Program-made: the position numbers and the translations under genes
Notes under the pieces: generated by a model
The model's input: only the letters and a program-made list of their open reading frames with translations
Told to the model about the DNA's origin: nothing
Databases searched by the model: none
Shown here: one piece after another, positions 1 through 4,773 of the stretch
How positions within the stretch are numbered: the first letter of the stretch is position 1
How the letters are laid out: the number at the start of each line of letters is the position of its first letter
Assembly (NCBI GenBank): GCA_002404795.1
Contig: DHKK01000032.1
Location: forward strand, 1 to 12,394
Direction of reading: 5' to 3'
Length of the DNA: 12,394 bases
Source: Clostridiales bacterium UBA4696
Lineage (GTDB): Bacteria > Bacillota > Clostridia > Oscillospirales > Oscillospiraceae

Positions 1-170
1 TAAAATCAATTTCATCTTGGTTCGCTCTTAGCTATACTCAAGAATTTTCGTTGGCTATTCAAAGAATCTCATTTCTGACATTCACTGAACAACTTAATTT
101 AAAATTGTCCAAGGTGTTTGTTCATGTTTCTCGTTGTTTAATTTACAAGGTGCACTCCGCAGTTTCGCGG
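1..170 (-). other. Probable rRNA operon leader (untranslated, runs off left edge)
   Basis: This is the AT-rich, gene-free region downstream of three strong minus-strand promoters. Read on the minus strand it contains CACCTTGTAAATTAA, ACACCTTGGACAATT and ATTCTTTGAATAG, which resemble the boxA-type antitermination motifs found in Clostridia rRNA leaders. There is also a short GC hairpin (CCGC/GCGG) just after the expected start site of the last promoter. No open reading frame with a ribosome binding site is present. Tandem promoters plus a boxA-like leader suggest that a 16S rRNA gene begins just beyond position 1. The rRNA itself is not in the window, so this is inference. Another stable-RNA operon, such as a tRNA cluster, is possible. 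Confidence 0.6.
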
Positions 171-176
171 GCTTTC

Positions 177-205
177 ATTATATCATAAGGAGTTTCGTTT
201 GTCAA
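177..205 (-). promoter_or_regulatory. Consensus sigma-A promoter, third of three tandem (P3)
   Basis: On the minus strand a perfect TTGACA (-35, 200-205) is separated by 17 bp from a perfect TATAAT (-10, 177-182). An A-rich tract followed by AAGTTC lies directly upstream of the -35, like an UP element. The same GAAAAAGTTCTTGACAAAC block precedes P2, so the two promoters look duplicated. Transcription runs toward position 1. Confidence 0.87.
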
Positions 206-283
206 GAACTTTTTCAAATTCTTTCGAACTTCTTATGATTGCCGCTCGCTTTGATCAATTTCTCTCTCGCAGCGAACTCATTT

Positions 284-312
284 ATTCTAGCACATCTTCA
301 TCTGTTTGTCAA
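284..312 (-). promoter_or_regulatory. Consensus sigma-A promoter, second of three tandem (P2)
   Basis: The minus strand has TTGACA (307-312), a 17-bp spacer and TAGAAT (284-289), preceded by an A-rich UP-like tract. It lies 107 bp upstream of P3 and shares its upstream block, with the same direction of transcription. Confidence 0.82.
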
Positions 313-386
313 GAACTTTTTTCAGCTTTTTTCAGCCGCTTTCTTGCCTCGCATCCAATATGCCGCGCTCTTCAGAACGCTTTGCT

Positions 387-415
387 ATGATAACAAAAAC
401 TGATCAAAATGTCAA
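387..415 (-). promoter_or_regulatory. Sigma-A promoter, first of three tandem (P1)
   Basis: The minus strand has TTGACA (410-415), a 17-bp spacer and TATCAT (387-392). It lies 103 bp upstream of P2, giving regular spacing across the three promoters. It lies downstream of the hpf terminator, so it starts a new transcription unit. Confidence 0.75.
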
Positions 416-523
416 CCAAAACTTATATTAAAACCTGCACAAAATCGCCCCTGCCGTTTTTGGTCGTTTTAGCCATAAGTGCCACAGGATACCGTCTTCT
501 CCCCTGCTTATGTCCGAAGCATC

Positions 524-551
524 AAAAACGGACGCCCTTGCGGGCGTCCGT
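524..551 (-). terminator. Rho-independent terminator of hpf
   Basis: A perfect stem of about 10 bp (CGGACGCCC / GGGCGTCCG core) closes a 4-nt loop and is followed on the minus strand by TTTTT. It sits 17 bp after the hpf stop codon and separates hpf from the tandem promoters downstream. Confidence 0.9.
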
Positions 552-568
552 GGAAAGCATCTGGTCTT

Positions 569-1108
569 TTAAGCCTGGTCCTCGATCAGGCCGTAGCCGC
601 CGTCGGTCCTCTTGTAGACAACCGCAAACGCGCCGTCGTTGTCTTCGTCGCGGAAGGCGAAGAACGTATGCTCCAGCAGGTTCATCTGCAGGATCGCCTC
701 TTCGCGGGTCATCGGCTTCATGTTGAATTTCTTCATTCTCACAAGCTCGAAGGTGCCCTCTTCCGGCTCATCCGGAGCAAACGAGGTCTCGTCCGGGGTG
801 CGGACGAACGCGTCCTGCCGCAGGCGCCGGGCCAGGCGGGTCTTGTTCTTGCGGATCTGGCGCTCGATGGTCGCCACCGCTGCGTCGATCGACGCGAACA
901 TATCGGACGTGCTTTCACTGGCGCGGAAGTAGGTGCCCGCTGCGTGAACCGTAATTTCGACGTTGTTGCGGTTCTTCTCAACGCTGAAGGTGACAAGAGC
1001 GTCGGCGTCAGTGCCGAAGAAACGTTCAAGCTTCATGACTTTCTTTTCCGCATACTTGTGAACGTTCTCAGGCAGGGTTACCTTCTTTTCGGTGTACTGG
1101 AATCTCAT
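569..1108 (-). CDS. hpf: Ribosome hibernation promoting factor, long form (HPF/RaiA family)
   Basis: Long HPF binds the 30S decoding region and dimerises 70S ribosomes into inactive 100S particles in stationary phase or stress. The 179-residue length matches the long form of Firmicutes. Residues 1-98 are the S30AE fold, starting MRFQYTEKKVTLPENVHKYA, with the basic helix around IERQIRKNKTRLARRLR. An acidic linker (about 100-118) leads to the C-terminal dimerisation domain at about 119-177, with FELVRMKKFNMKPMTREEA and a GYGLIE ending. The start is well supported by AAAGGAG eight bases upstream of the ATG. It has its own promoter and terminator, so it is probably monocistronic. It lies immediately upstream of a probable rRNA operon on the same strand. 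No key feature is missing, and the family assignment is firm. Confidence 0.96.
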   Translation of the reverse strand: MRFQYTEKKVTLPENVHKYAEKKVMKLERFFGTDADALVTFSVEKNRNNVEITVHAAGTYFRASESTSDMFASIDAAVATIERQIRKNKTRLARRLRQDAFVRTPDETSFAPDEPEEGTFELVRMKKFNMKPMTREEAILQMNLLEHTFFAFRDEDNDGAFAVVYKRTDGGYGLIEDQA

Positions 1109-1163
1109 AGTTACCGCTCCTTTCGTAATGCCTTACTTCCAAGGGATCTCTCCCTGTGATGTT

Positions 1164-1192
1164 AGTATAGCACAGGTTCCGTCAAAATGCAA
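1164..1192 (-). promoter_or_regulatory. Probable hpf promoter with extended -10
   Basis: The minus strand reads TGCTATACT, an extended -10 (hexamer 1164-1169), with a weak -35 TTGCAT (1187-1192) at 17-bp spacing. It lies about 55 bp upstream of the hpf start. The same TGCTATACT occurs in the DUF4364 promoter. Confidence 0.55.
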
Positions 1193-1238
1193 TATTTACC
1201 CGTGGTCTTACCCCATGAACATTGTGTGAACGGACGAA

Positions 1239-1262
1239 GGCGGACGCGCTGCCGCGTCCGCC
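1239..1262 (-). terminator. Strong GC hairpin after the XRE gene, probable terminator
   Basis: A perfect 10-bp stem (GGCGGACGCG / CGCGTCCGCC) closes a 4-nt loop. It lies 20 bp past the stop of the XRE gene on the minus strand and upstream of the hpf promoter. The minus-strand sequence after the stem (TTCGTCCGTTC) has few T residues, so it is an imperfect intrinsic terminator. A T-rich tract lies on the plus-strand side, but no plus-strand gene precedes it. Confidence 0.5.
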
Positions 1263-1282
1263 CTGTTTCTTTTGTTCTGTTT

Positions 1283-1510
1283 TTACTTCGTTTTCCCCGA
1301 AAACGCGTCGATCAGCTCCTGCATGCTGCAGCCAAAGAAGTGCGCGAGCGTCATCAGATTTCTCGTGCTCACCGCCCGGGCACGGCCGGTCATGATCTTG
1401 CGCAGGATCCCCGCATCGATCCCGGTCCTGCGGGAGAGCTCCGCCGCCGTCAGCTCTTTTCGCGCCATCCACGCGCTGAGGACCGGCGCAGCCGACTCAA
1501 ACGTCCGCAT
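1283..1510 (-). CDS. Small XRE/Cro-type helix-turn-helix protein
   Basis: This 75-residue protein is almost entirely a five-helix Cro/C1 DNA-binding domain. LTAAELSRRTGIDAGILRKI (residues 20-39) supplies the helix-turn-helix, and STRNLMTLAHFFGCSMQELI the last two helices. There is no extra sensing domain, so if it is a regulator it acts as a bare DNA-binding unit, probably a dimer. Its ATG lies inside the end of the upstream DUF4364 gene (14-bp overlap) with GGGGGAG four bases before it, so the two are co-transcribed and probably translationally coupled. Its targets are unknown. The 5' partner is itself a predicted winged-helix protein, so the operon encodes two DNA-binding proteins. The family is clear but the role is not. 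Confidence 0.85.
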   Translation of the reverse strand: MRTFESAAPVLSAWMARKELTAAELSRRTGIDAGILRKIMTGRARAVSTRNLMTLAHFFGCSMQELIDAFSGKTK

Positions 1511-2045
1511 GCTTCTCCCCCGATCCGTCCAGCAGCAGCGTCATCATCTGCTGGTAGATGCTGTCCGCCTGCTTTTCATATGCGCGCGTCAGCCCCCGGG
1601 CCTGCGAGAGCGTCGGGGCCGACAGCTCCAGCCGCATCAGGATCCCCGCATCGTCGCGCAGGCAGAGCTCGGCGATGAAGTCGCCGGATTCCTCCTTCCG
1701 CACATTCGTCTCGATCAGGCCCTTGCGCTGCATCTGGTTGTTGAACCGCTGCACCGCCGTCAGCGCCCGCTGCATGACCGGGTAGGCGATGGCGTCGCAG
1801 GTGATCTCCTCATGCTCGCGGCCCTTATCGGTGATGCGGTAGGTCTCGTCGGGCAGCTGCTCGAGATGGCCGCTCTGCACCATCTGCGGGACGGCGACGC
1901 TGACGTCGAAGTAGCTGAGCTTATCATCCTGATAGCAGAGCTCATAGATCTTCTGCAGCGAGACCGGGTAGGAGAGCTTCGCCATCACAAATAAAATGAG
2001 GACCTTAACGTCCAGCATATCCTGAATAAAACCGTGCTGTTCCAT
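1497..2045 (-). CDS. DUF4364 family protein (predicted winged-helix)
   Basis: This 182-residue protein matches my knowledge of the DUF4364 family, a Firmicutes group of unknown function. The N-terminal 80 residues (FIQDMLDVKVLILFVMAKLS, then LQKIYELCYQDDKLSYFDVS and LEQLPDETYRITDKGRE) look like a PadR/MarR-type winged helix with a beta wing. The rest is a mixed helix/strand region (TNVRKEESGDFIAELCLRDD) typical of the family. There is no signal peptide or membrane segment. GAGGTG lies five bases before the ATG, and a strong promoter lies about 40 bp upstream. It heads an operon with the overlapping XRE gene. A transcriptional role is inferred from the fold only. Confidence 0.87.
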   Translation of the reverse strand: MEQHGFIQDMLDVKVLILFVMAKLSYPVSLQKIYELCYQDDKLSYFDVSVAVPQMVQSGHLEQLPDETYRITDKGREHEEITCDAIAYPVMQRALTAVQRFNNQMQRKGLIETNVRKEESGDFIAELCLRDDAGILMRLELSAPTLSQARGLTRAYEKQADSIYQQMMTLLLDGSGEKHADV

Positions 2046-2083
2046 GCTGACACCTCACTGGAAAACATTTCTGCGTTGCTTTC

Positions 2084-2112
2084 AGTATAGCAAAAAAGTC
2101 TTGAAAACTCAA
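2084..2112 (-). promoter_or_regulatory. Promoter of the DUF4364-XRE operon
   Basis: The minus strand has TTGAGT (2107-2112), a 17-bp spacer and TATACT (2084-2089) with the extended -10 TGC. A small perfect palindrome, CTTGA-AAAC-TCAAG (2100-2113), covers the -35 and could be an operator. If so, one of the operon's own products is a candidate ligand, but that is speculation. Confidence 0.78.
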
Positions 2113-2204
2113 GCCCTTCCCGCGCTTTTCCAACCGCGAGGAAGGATTTACCGCTTGTTTTCCTGCGAAAATGGGCGTAAAAAGAAGAAGAAGGAGGTAT
2201 TACC

Positions 2205-2873
2205 ATGAAAAGAAAAATCCCCGCACTACTCCTTGCGCTGCTCCTTGTTTTTTCCGCAGCGCTCCCCGCAAGCGCCGCCGGACGCGCCTGTCTGCGCACG
2301 TCCCCGGCATCCGCCTGCACCCGCCTGCCCGCCTGCTGGCGGCAGCTCGTGTGCGAGCGCCTCGGGCTCTCCTGCGGCGGCCCGCAGACGCCGTCCGGGC
2401 CCTCTGCGCCGGAGACGCCCTCCGAACCGGAGCAGCCCTCCGCGCCCGAACAGCCCGACGCGCCGTCCGAACCGGACCAGCCCTCCGGCAGTACATCCGT
2501 CCTGGACTATGAACAGCAGGTCGTGACGCTCGTCAACGCCGAGCGCGCCAAATACGGCCTCGCCGCCCTCACGCTCGACGAGACGCTCTGCGGCTACGCC
2601 CGCGTCAAATCGCAGGACATGCACGACCAGGGCTACTTCGCCCACACCAGCCCGACCTATGGCTCCCCGTTCGATATGATGCGCGCCTTCGGCGTCAGCT
2701 ACCGCACGGCGGGTGAAAACATCGCCATGGGCTACGCGACCCCCGCCGCCGTTGTGGAGGCCTGGATGAATTCCGAGGGCCACCGCGCGAACATTCTGTC
2801 CGCAAACTACACGACGCTCGGCGTCGGCTACGTCGCGGACGGCGGGTACTGGACCCAGTGGTTCATCGGCTGA
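2205..2873 (+). CDS. Secreted CAP-domain (SCP/PR1, YkwD-like) protein
   Basis: The 222-residue product has a Sec signal peptide at 1-24 (MKRKIP, hydrophobic core, ASA cleavage site). A cysteine-rich segment follows at 27-59 (Cys 29, 38, 44, 50, 57), then a Pro/Glu/Ser linker at 60-95 with degenerate PSEPEQPSAPEQP units, and a CAP domain at about 99-222. CAP signatures are VNAERAKYGLAAL, YFAHTSPTYGSPFDMM, the GENIA motif at 170-174, AWMNSEGHRANIL and the YWTQWF ending. The cavity residues His147, Glu171 and His193 are present. Family members are extracellular; several in Bacillus and Clostridia are spore or cell-wall associated, but the molecular activity is unsettled. AAGGAGG seven bases before the ATG fixes the start. 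The gene is monocistronic with its own terminator, and no convincing vegetative promoter was found. Confidence 0.93.
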   Translation: MKRKIPALLLALLLVFSAALPASAAGRACLRTSPASACTRLPACWRQLVCERLGLSCGGPQTPSGPSAPETPSEPEQPSAPEQPDAPSEPDQPSGSTSVLDYEQQVVTLVNAERAKYGLAALTLDETLCGYARVKSQDMHDQGYFAHTSPTYGSPFDMMRAFGVSYRTAGENIAMGYATPAAVVEAWMNSEGHRANILSANYTTLGVGYVADGGYWTQWFIG

Positions 2874-2918
2874 CCAAACAAGAAACAGAAAGAAAAAGCC
2901 GTGTCATATTCTTCTCTT

Positions 2919-2948
2919 GCCCCTGCCGTCCGGCAGGGGCCTTTTTTC
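2919..2948 (+). terminator. Rho-independent terminator of the CAP gene
   Basis: A GCCCCTGCC / GGCAGGGGC stem with a 4-nt loop is followed by CTTTTTTCTTTG. It ends the CAP transcript 45 bp after its stop and insulates it from dpaA. Confidence 0.93.
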
Positions 2949-2957
2949 TTTGTCCGG

Positions 2958-2965
2958 CATAGAAT
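2958..2965 (+). promoter_or_regulatory. Possible sporulation-sigma -10 element for dpaAB
   Basis: CATAGAAT resembles the -10 of mother-cell sigma factors (sigma-E CATACAAT, sigma-K CATAnnnTA). It sits just after the upstream terminator and 22 bp before the dpaA start codon. No obvious -35 was seen, and no TATAAT-like vegetative promoter is present either. In Bacillus the dpa operon is read by sigma-K, which makes the match plausible. Evidence is weak. Confidence 0.3.
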
Positions 2966-2986
2966 GGAGCGAAAGAAGGGATCTGT

Positions 2987-3829
2987 TTGACCAAAACCGC
3001 TGTATTGTTGGGCGGCGACCGGCGGCAGAGCTGCCTTGCCCGGCAGCTGCAGGCGTGCGGCTTCGCCGTGCGCACCTGCGGCGTGCCCGGCTGCCCGGAT
3101 ACCGCCCCCGCGCTCCCCGCCTGCGTCCGGGGCGCGGAGCTGCTCATCCTCCCGATGCCCGCCCTGCGCGCGCCGGACCGCATCCGCGCGGACCCGGACG
3201 ATCTGCCGCTCGAGTCCACGCTGGACGCCGCCGCGCCCGATGCGCTCGTCTGCGGCGGACTGCTGGACGCGGCTGTGCCCGCCCTGCAGGCCCACGGCCT
3301 GCGCTGGTTCGATTACGCCCGCGATGAGACCCTTGCCCTTGAAAACGCGGAGCTGACTGCTGAGGCGGCTCTGCCGCCGCTTCTGGCCCGCCTGCCCTGC
3401 CCGCTGCGCGGCAGCCGCGTCCTGATCCTCGGCTTCGGCCGCATCGGCAAGCGCCTTGCCTGGAAGCTGCACACCCTCGGCGCAGCCGTCACCGTCGCCG
3501 CACGGCGGCAGGAGGCGCTCGCCCTCGCCCGCATCCTCGGCCTGCAGGCGGAGCCGCTCGGCCCGCAGCTGCAGGGGCTGGCCGTCTATGACGCCGTCGT
3601 CAATACCGTCCCCGCGCCCGTCATCCATGACGCGCAGCTGTCCGCCATCCGCCCCGACGCCGCCCTGCTGGAGCTTGCCAGTCTCCCCGGCGGCTTCTGC
3701 CCCGCCGCGGCCGAACGCGCCGGATATCTCGCCGCCCGGGGTCTGCCGGGCGTCTACGCGCCGGAGGCCGCCGCGGCCGTCATCCGCCGCGCGATCTTCC
3801 GCGAACTTGATCTGGAGGAATGCCCATGA
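2987..3829 (+). CDS. dpaA: Dipicolinate synthase subunit A
   Basis: DpaA (SpoVFA) acts with DpaB in the mother cell to oxidise the DapA product of the lysine pathway to dipicolinic acid, which loads the spore core with Ca-DPA and gives heat resistance. The 280-residue protein is slightly shorter than the roughly 297-residue Bacillus form. An N-terminal domain opens VLLGGDRRQSCLARQL. A Rossmann NAD(P)-binding domain follows at about 143-215, with VLILGFGRIGKRLAWKLHTL (glycine-rich loop 149-154) and VVNTVPAPVI. The family-typical LLELASLPGGF and RGLPGVYAPEAAA close the protein. The start is a TTG with a GAAGGG ribosome binding site six or seven bases upstream; no in-frame ATG gives the conserved N terminus. 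The 3' end overlaps dpaB by an ATGA. Codons are very GC-rich. Assignment is firm. Confidence 0.94.
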   Translation: MTKTAVLLGGDRRQSCLARQLQACGFAVRTCGVPGCPDTAPALPACVRGAELLILPMPALRAPDRIRADPDDLPLESTLDAAAPDALVCGGLLDAAVPALQAHGLRWFDYARDETLALENAELTAEAALPPLLARLPCPLRGSRVLILGFGRIGKRLAWKLHTLGAAVTVAARRQEALALARILGLQAEPLGPQLQGLAVYDAVVNTVPAPVIHDAQLSAIRPDAALLELASLPGGFCPAAAERAGYLAARGLPGVYAPEAAAAVIRRAIFRELDLEECP

Positions 3830-4410
3830 ACCGCAAGACCATCGGGCTCGCCATGTGCGGCTCGTTCTGTACCTTCGCCCGCGTGCTGGACGCCTTTTCC
3901 GCGCTCGACCGCGAACAGTATGACCTCGTCCCCATCCAGTCGCAGGCCGCCTACTCGACCGACACCCGCTTCGGCGCGGCTGCGGACTTCCGCGCCCGGC
4001 TCGAAGCCCTCTGCGGCCGCCCCATCATCCATACCATCGGGGAAGCAGAGCCCATCGGGCCCAAAAAGCTCCTCGACGCGCTCGTCATCGCCCCCTGCAC
4101 CGGCAATACCCTCGCCAAGCTCGCCGCCGGCATCGCCGACGGCCCGGTCACCCTCGCCGCCAAGGCCCACCTGCGCAACGAGCGCCCGATCGTCCTCGCC
4201 GTCTCGACCAACGACGGTCTTTCCGGCAACGCCGCGAGCCTCGGCGCACTTTTAAACCGCCGCGGCTACTATTTCGTCCCCTTCGGCCAGGACAGCGCCA
4301 TCAAAAAGCCCCGTTCCCTCGTCGCCGACTTCCCCCAGCTCCCCGCCGCCCTCGCTGCCGCCCTGCAAGGCCAGCAGCTCCAGCCGATGCTATACGGGGC
4401 GCGGGTGTGA
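3826..4410 (+). CDS. dpaB: Dipicolinate synthase subunit B (flavoprotein family)
   Basis: DpaB (SpoVFB) is the second subunit of dipicolinate synthase and belongs to the UbiX/Dfp-like flavoprotein fold. The 194-residue length is near the roughly 200 usual for the family. Visible signatures are the N-terminal GLAMCGSFCTF loop (8-17), EPIGPKKLLDALVIAPCTGN with TLAKLA at 75-100, and the RPIVLAVSTNDGLSGNA segment at 120-136. An ATG at 3820 is also in frame, but GGAGG at 3814-3818 is one base from it and seven bases from the ATG at 3826. The later start is therefore chosen; it gives an ATGA overlap with dpaA and suggests translational coupling and equal subunit supply. Transcription ends at the hairpin at 4436-4463. 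Confidence 0.95.
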   Translation: MNRKTIGLAMCGSFCTFARVLDAFSALDREQYDLVPIQSQAAYSTDTRFGAAADFRARLEALCGRPIIHTIGEAEPIGPKKLLDALVIAPCTGNTLAKLAAGIADGPVTLAAKAHLRNERPIVLAVSTNDGLSGNAASLGALLNRRGYYFVPFGQDSAIKKPRSLVADFPQLPAALAAALQGQQLQPMLYGARV

Positions 4411-4463
4411 CCTCTCCGCCTCACTGCGTTCGGCACCTCCCCTTCACAAGGGGAGGCTTTTTT
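4409..4463 (+). repeat. Dispersed hairpin repeat, single right-type arm, doubling as dpaAB terminator
   Basis: The arm begins immediately at the dpaB stop codon: GACCTCTCCG, a middle stem region, then CACCTCCCC ... GGGGAGGC. It matches the right arms of the longer elements at 4539-4708 and 8865-8986. The last hairpin (CCTCCCCTT / AAGGGGAGG, loop CAC, 4436-4456) is followed by CTTTTTT and is the only terminator seen for dpaAB. Confidence 0.75.
4436..4463 (+). terminator. Rho-independent terminator of dpaAB
   Basis: A perfect 9-bp stem, CCTCCCCTT / AAGGGGAGG, with a 3-nt loop is followed by CTTTTTTG. It lies 25 bp after the dpaB stop and is formed by the outer hairpin of a dispersed repeat. 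Confidence 0.88.
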
Positions 4464-4473
4464 GCTTGCACCC

Positions 4474-4535
4474 AAGGCTCCCCTTGTCAAGGGGAGCTGG
4501 CCCGAAGGGCCTGAGGGGTTAACCCCGCCGCAGCG
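4474..4535. repeat. Dispersed hairpin repeat, short left-type arm
   Basis: The order is hairpin CTCCCCTT/AAGGGGAG, hairpin GGCCC-GAA-GGGCC, then the palindrome GGGGTTAACCCC and GCCGCAGCG. A second copy at 9002-9062 is nearly identical except for a matched change in the middle stem. It is an intergenic element of unknown function. Confidence 0.8.
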
Positions 4536-4538
4536 AAA

Positions 4539-4708
4539 AAAGGCTCCCCTCTCAGGGGCCGATTCCCCCTATCAGGGGGAAATGTCCCGAAGGGACAAAA
4601 GGGGTAGGGACGCTGGCAGCCGCAGGCTGACTGAGAGGTTGTCGCAAATTTGATACGACCTCTCCGTCCCGGCTTCGCCGGGCCACCTCCCCTGGAAGGG
4701 GAGGCTTT
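4539..4708. repeat. Dispersed palindromic repeat element, long form with nested arm
   Basis: The ends are AAAGGCTCCCCT and AGGGGAGGCTTT in inverted orientation. The central 40 bp at 4629-4668 (GACTGAGAGGTTGTCGCAAA onward) is identical to 8903-8942 apart from one base. Relative to the 122-bp copy at 8865-8986 this element has about 50 extra bases (about 4559-4611). These comprise a hairpin TTCCCCCT/AGGGGGAA and a hairpin GTCCC-GAA-GGGAC ending AAAAGGGGT, which is itself a related arm. No protein is encoded. Confidence 0.78.
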
Positions 4709-4711
4709 GAT

Positions 4712-4750
4712 GCAAAGAAACCCCGCCCGCTGCCGGGGCAGCGGGCGGGG
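4712..4750 (-). terminator. Rho-independent terminator of the SLH surface-protein gene
   Basis: A very strong stem of about 13 bp (CCCCGCCCGCTGC / GCAGCGGGCGGGG, 4721-4750) is followed on the minus strand by TTTCTTTGC. It lies 24 bp past the stop of the SLH gene. Confidence 0.88.
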
Positions 4751-4773
4751 CATTTGCTGTGATCTGCTCTGTC

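Noticed and set aside
199..726. Short plus-strand frames in the left intergenic region
   Set aside because: They run antisense through the tandem promoters and terminator, with no ribosome site. The composition is that of noncoding DNA.
3820..3825. Earlier ATG for dpaB
   Set aside because: It is only one base from the GGAGG, too close for initiation. The ATG at 3826 has ideal spacing and an ATGA overlap.
4409..4708. CRISPR-like array, because of closely spaced short repeats
   Set aside because: The repeats are palindromic arms of unequal length without uniform spacers and without cas genes.
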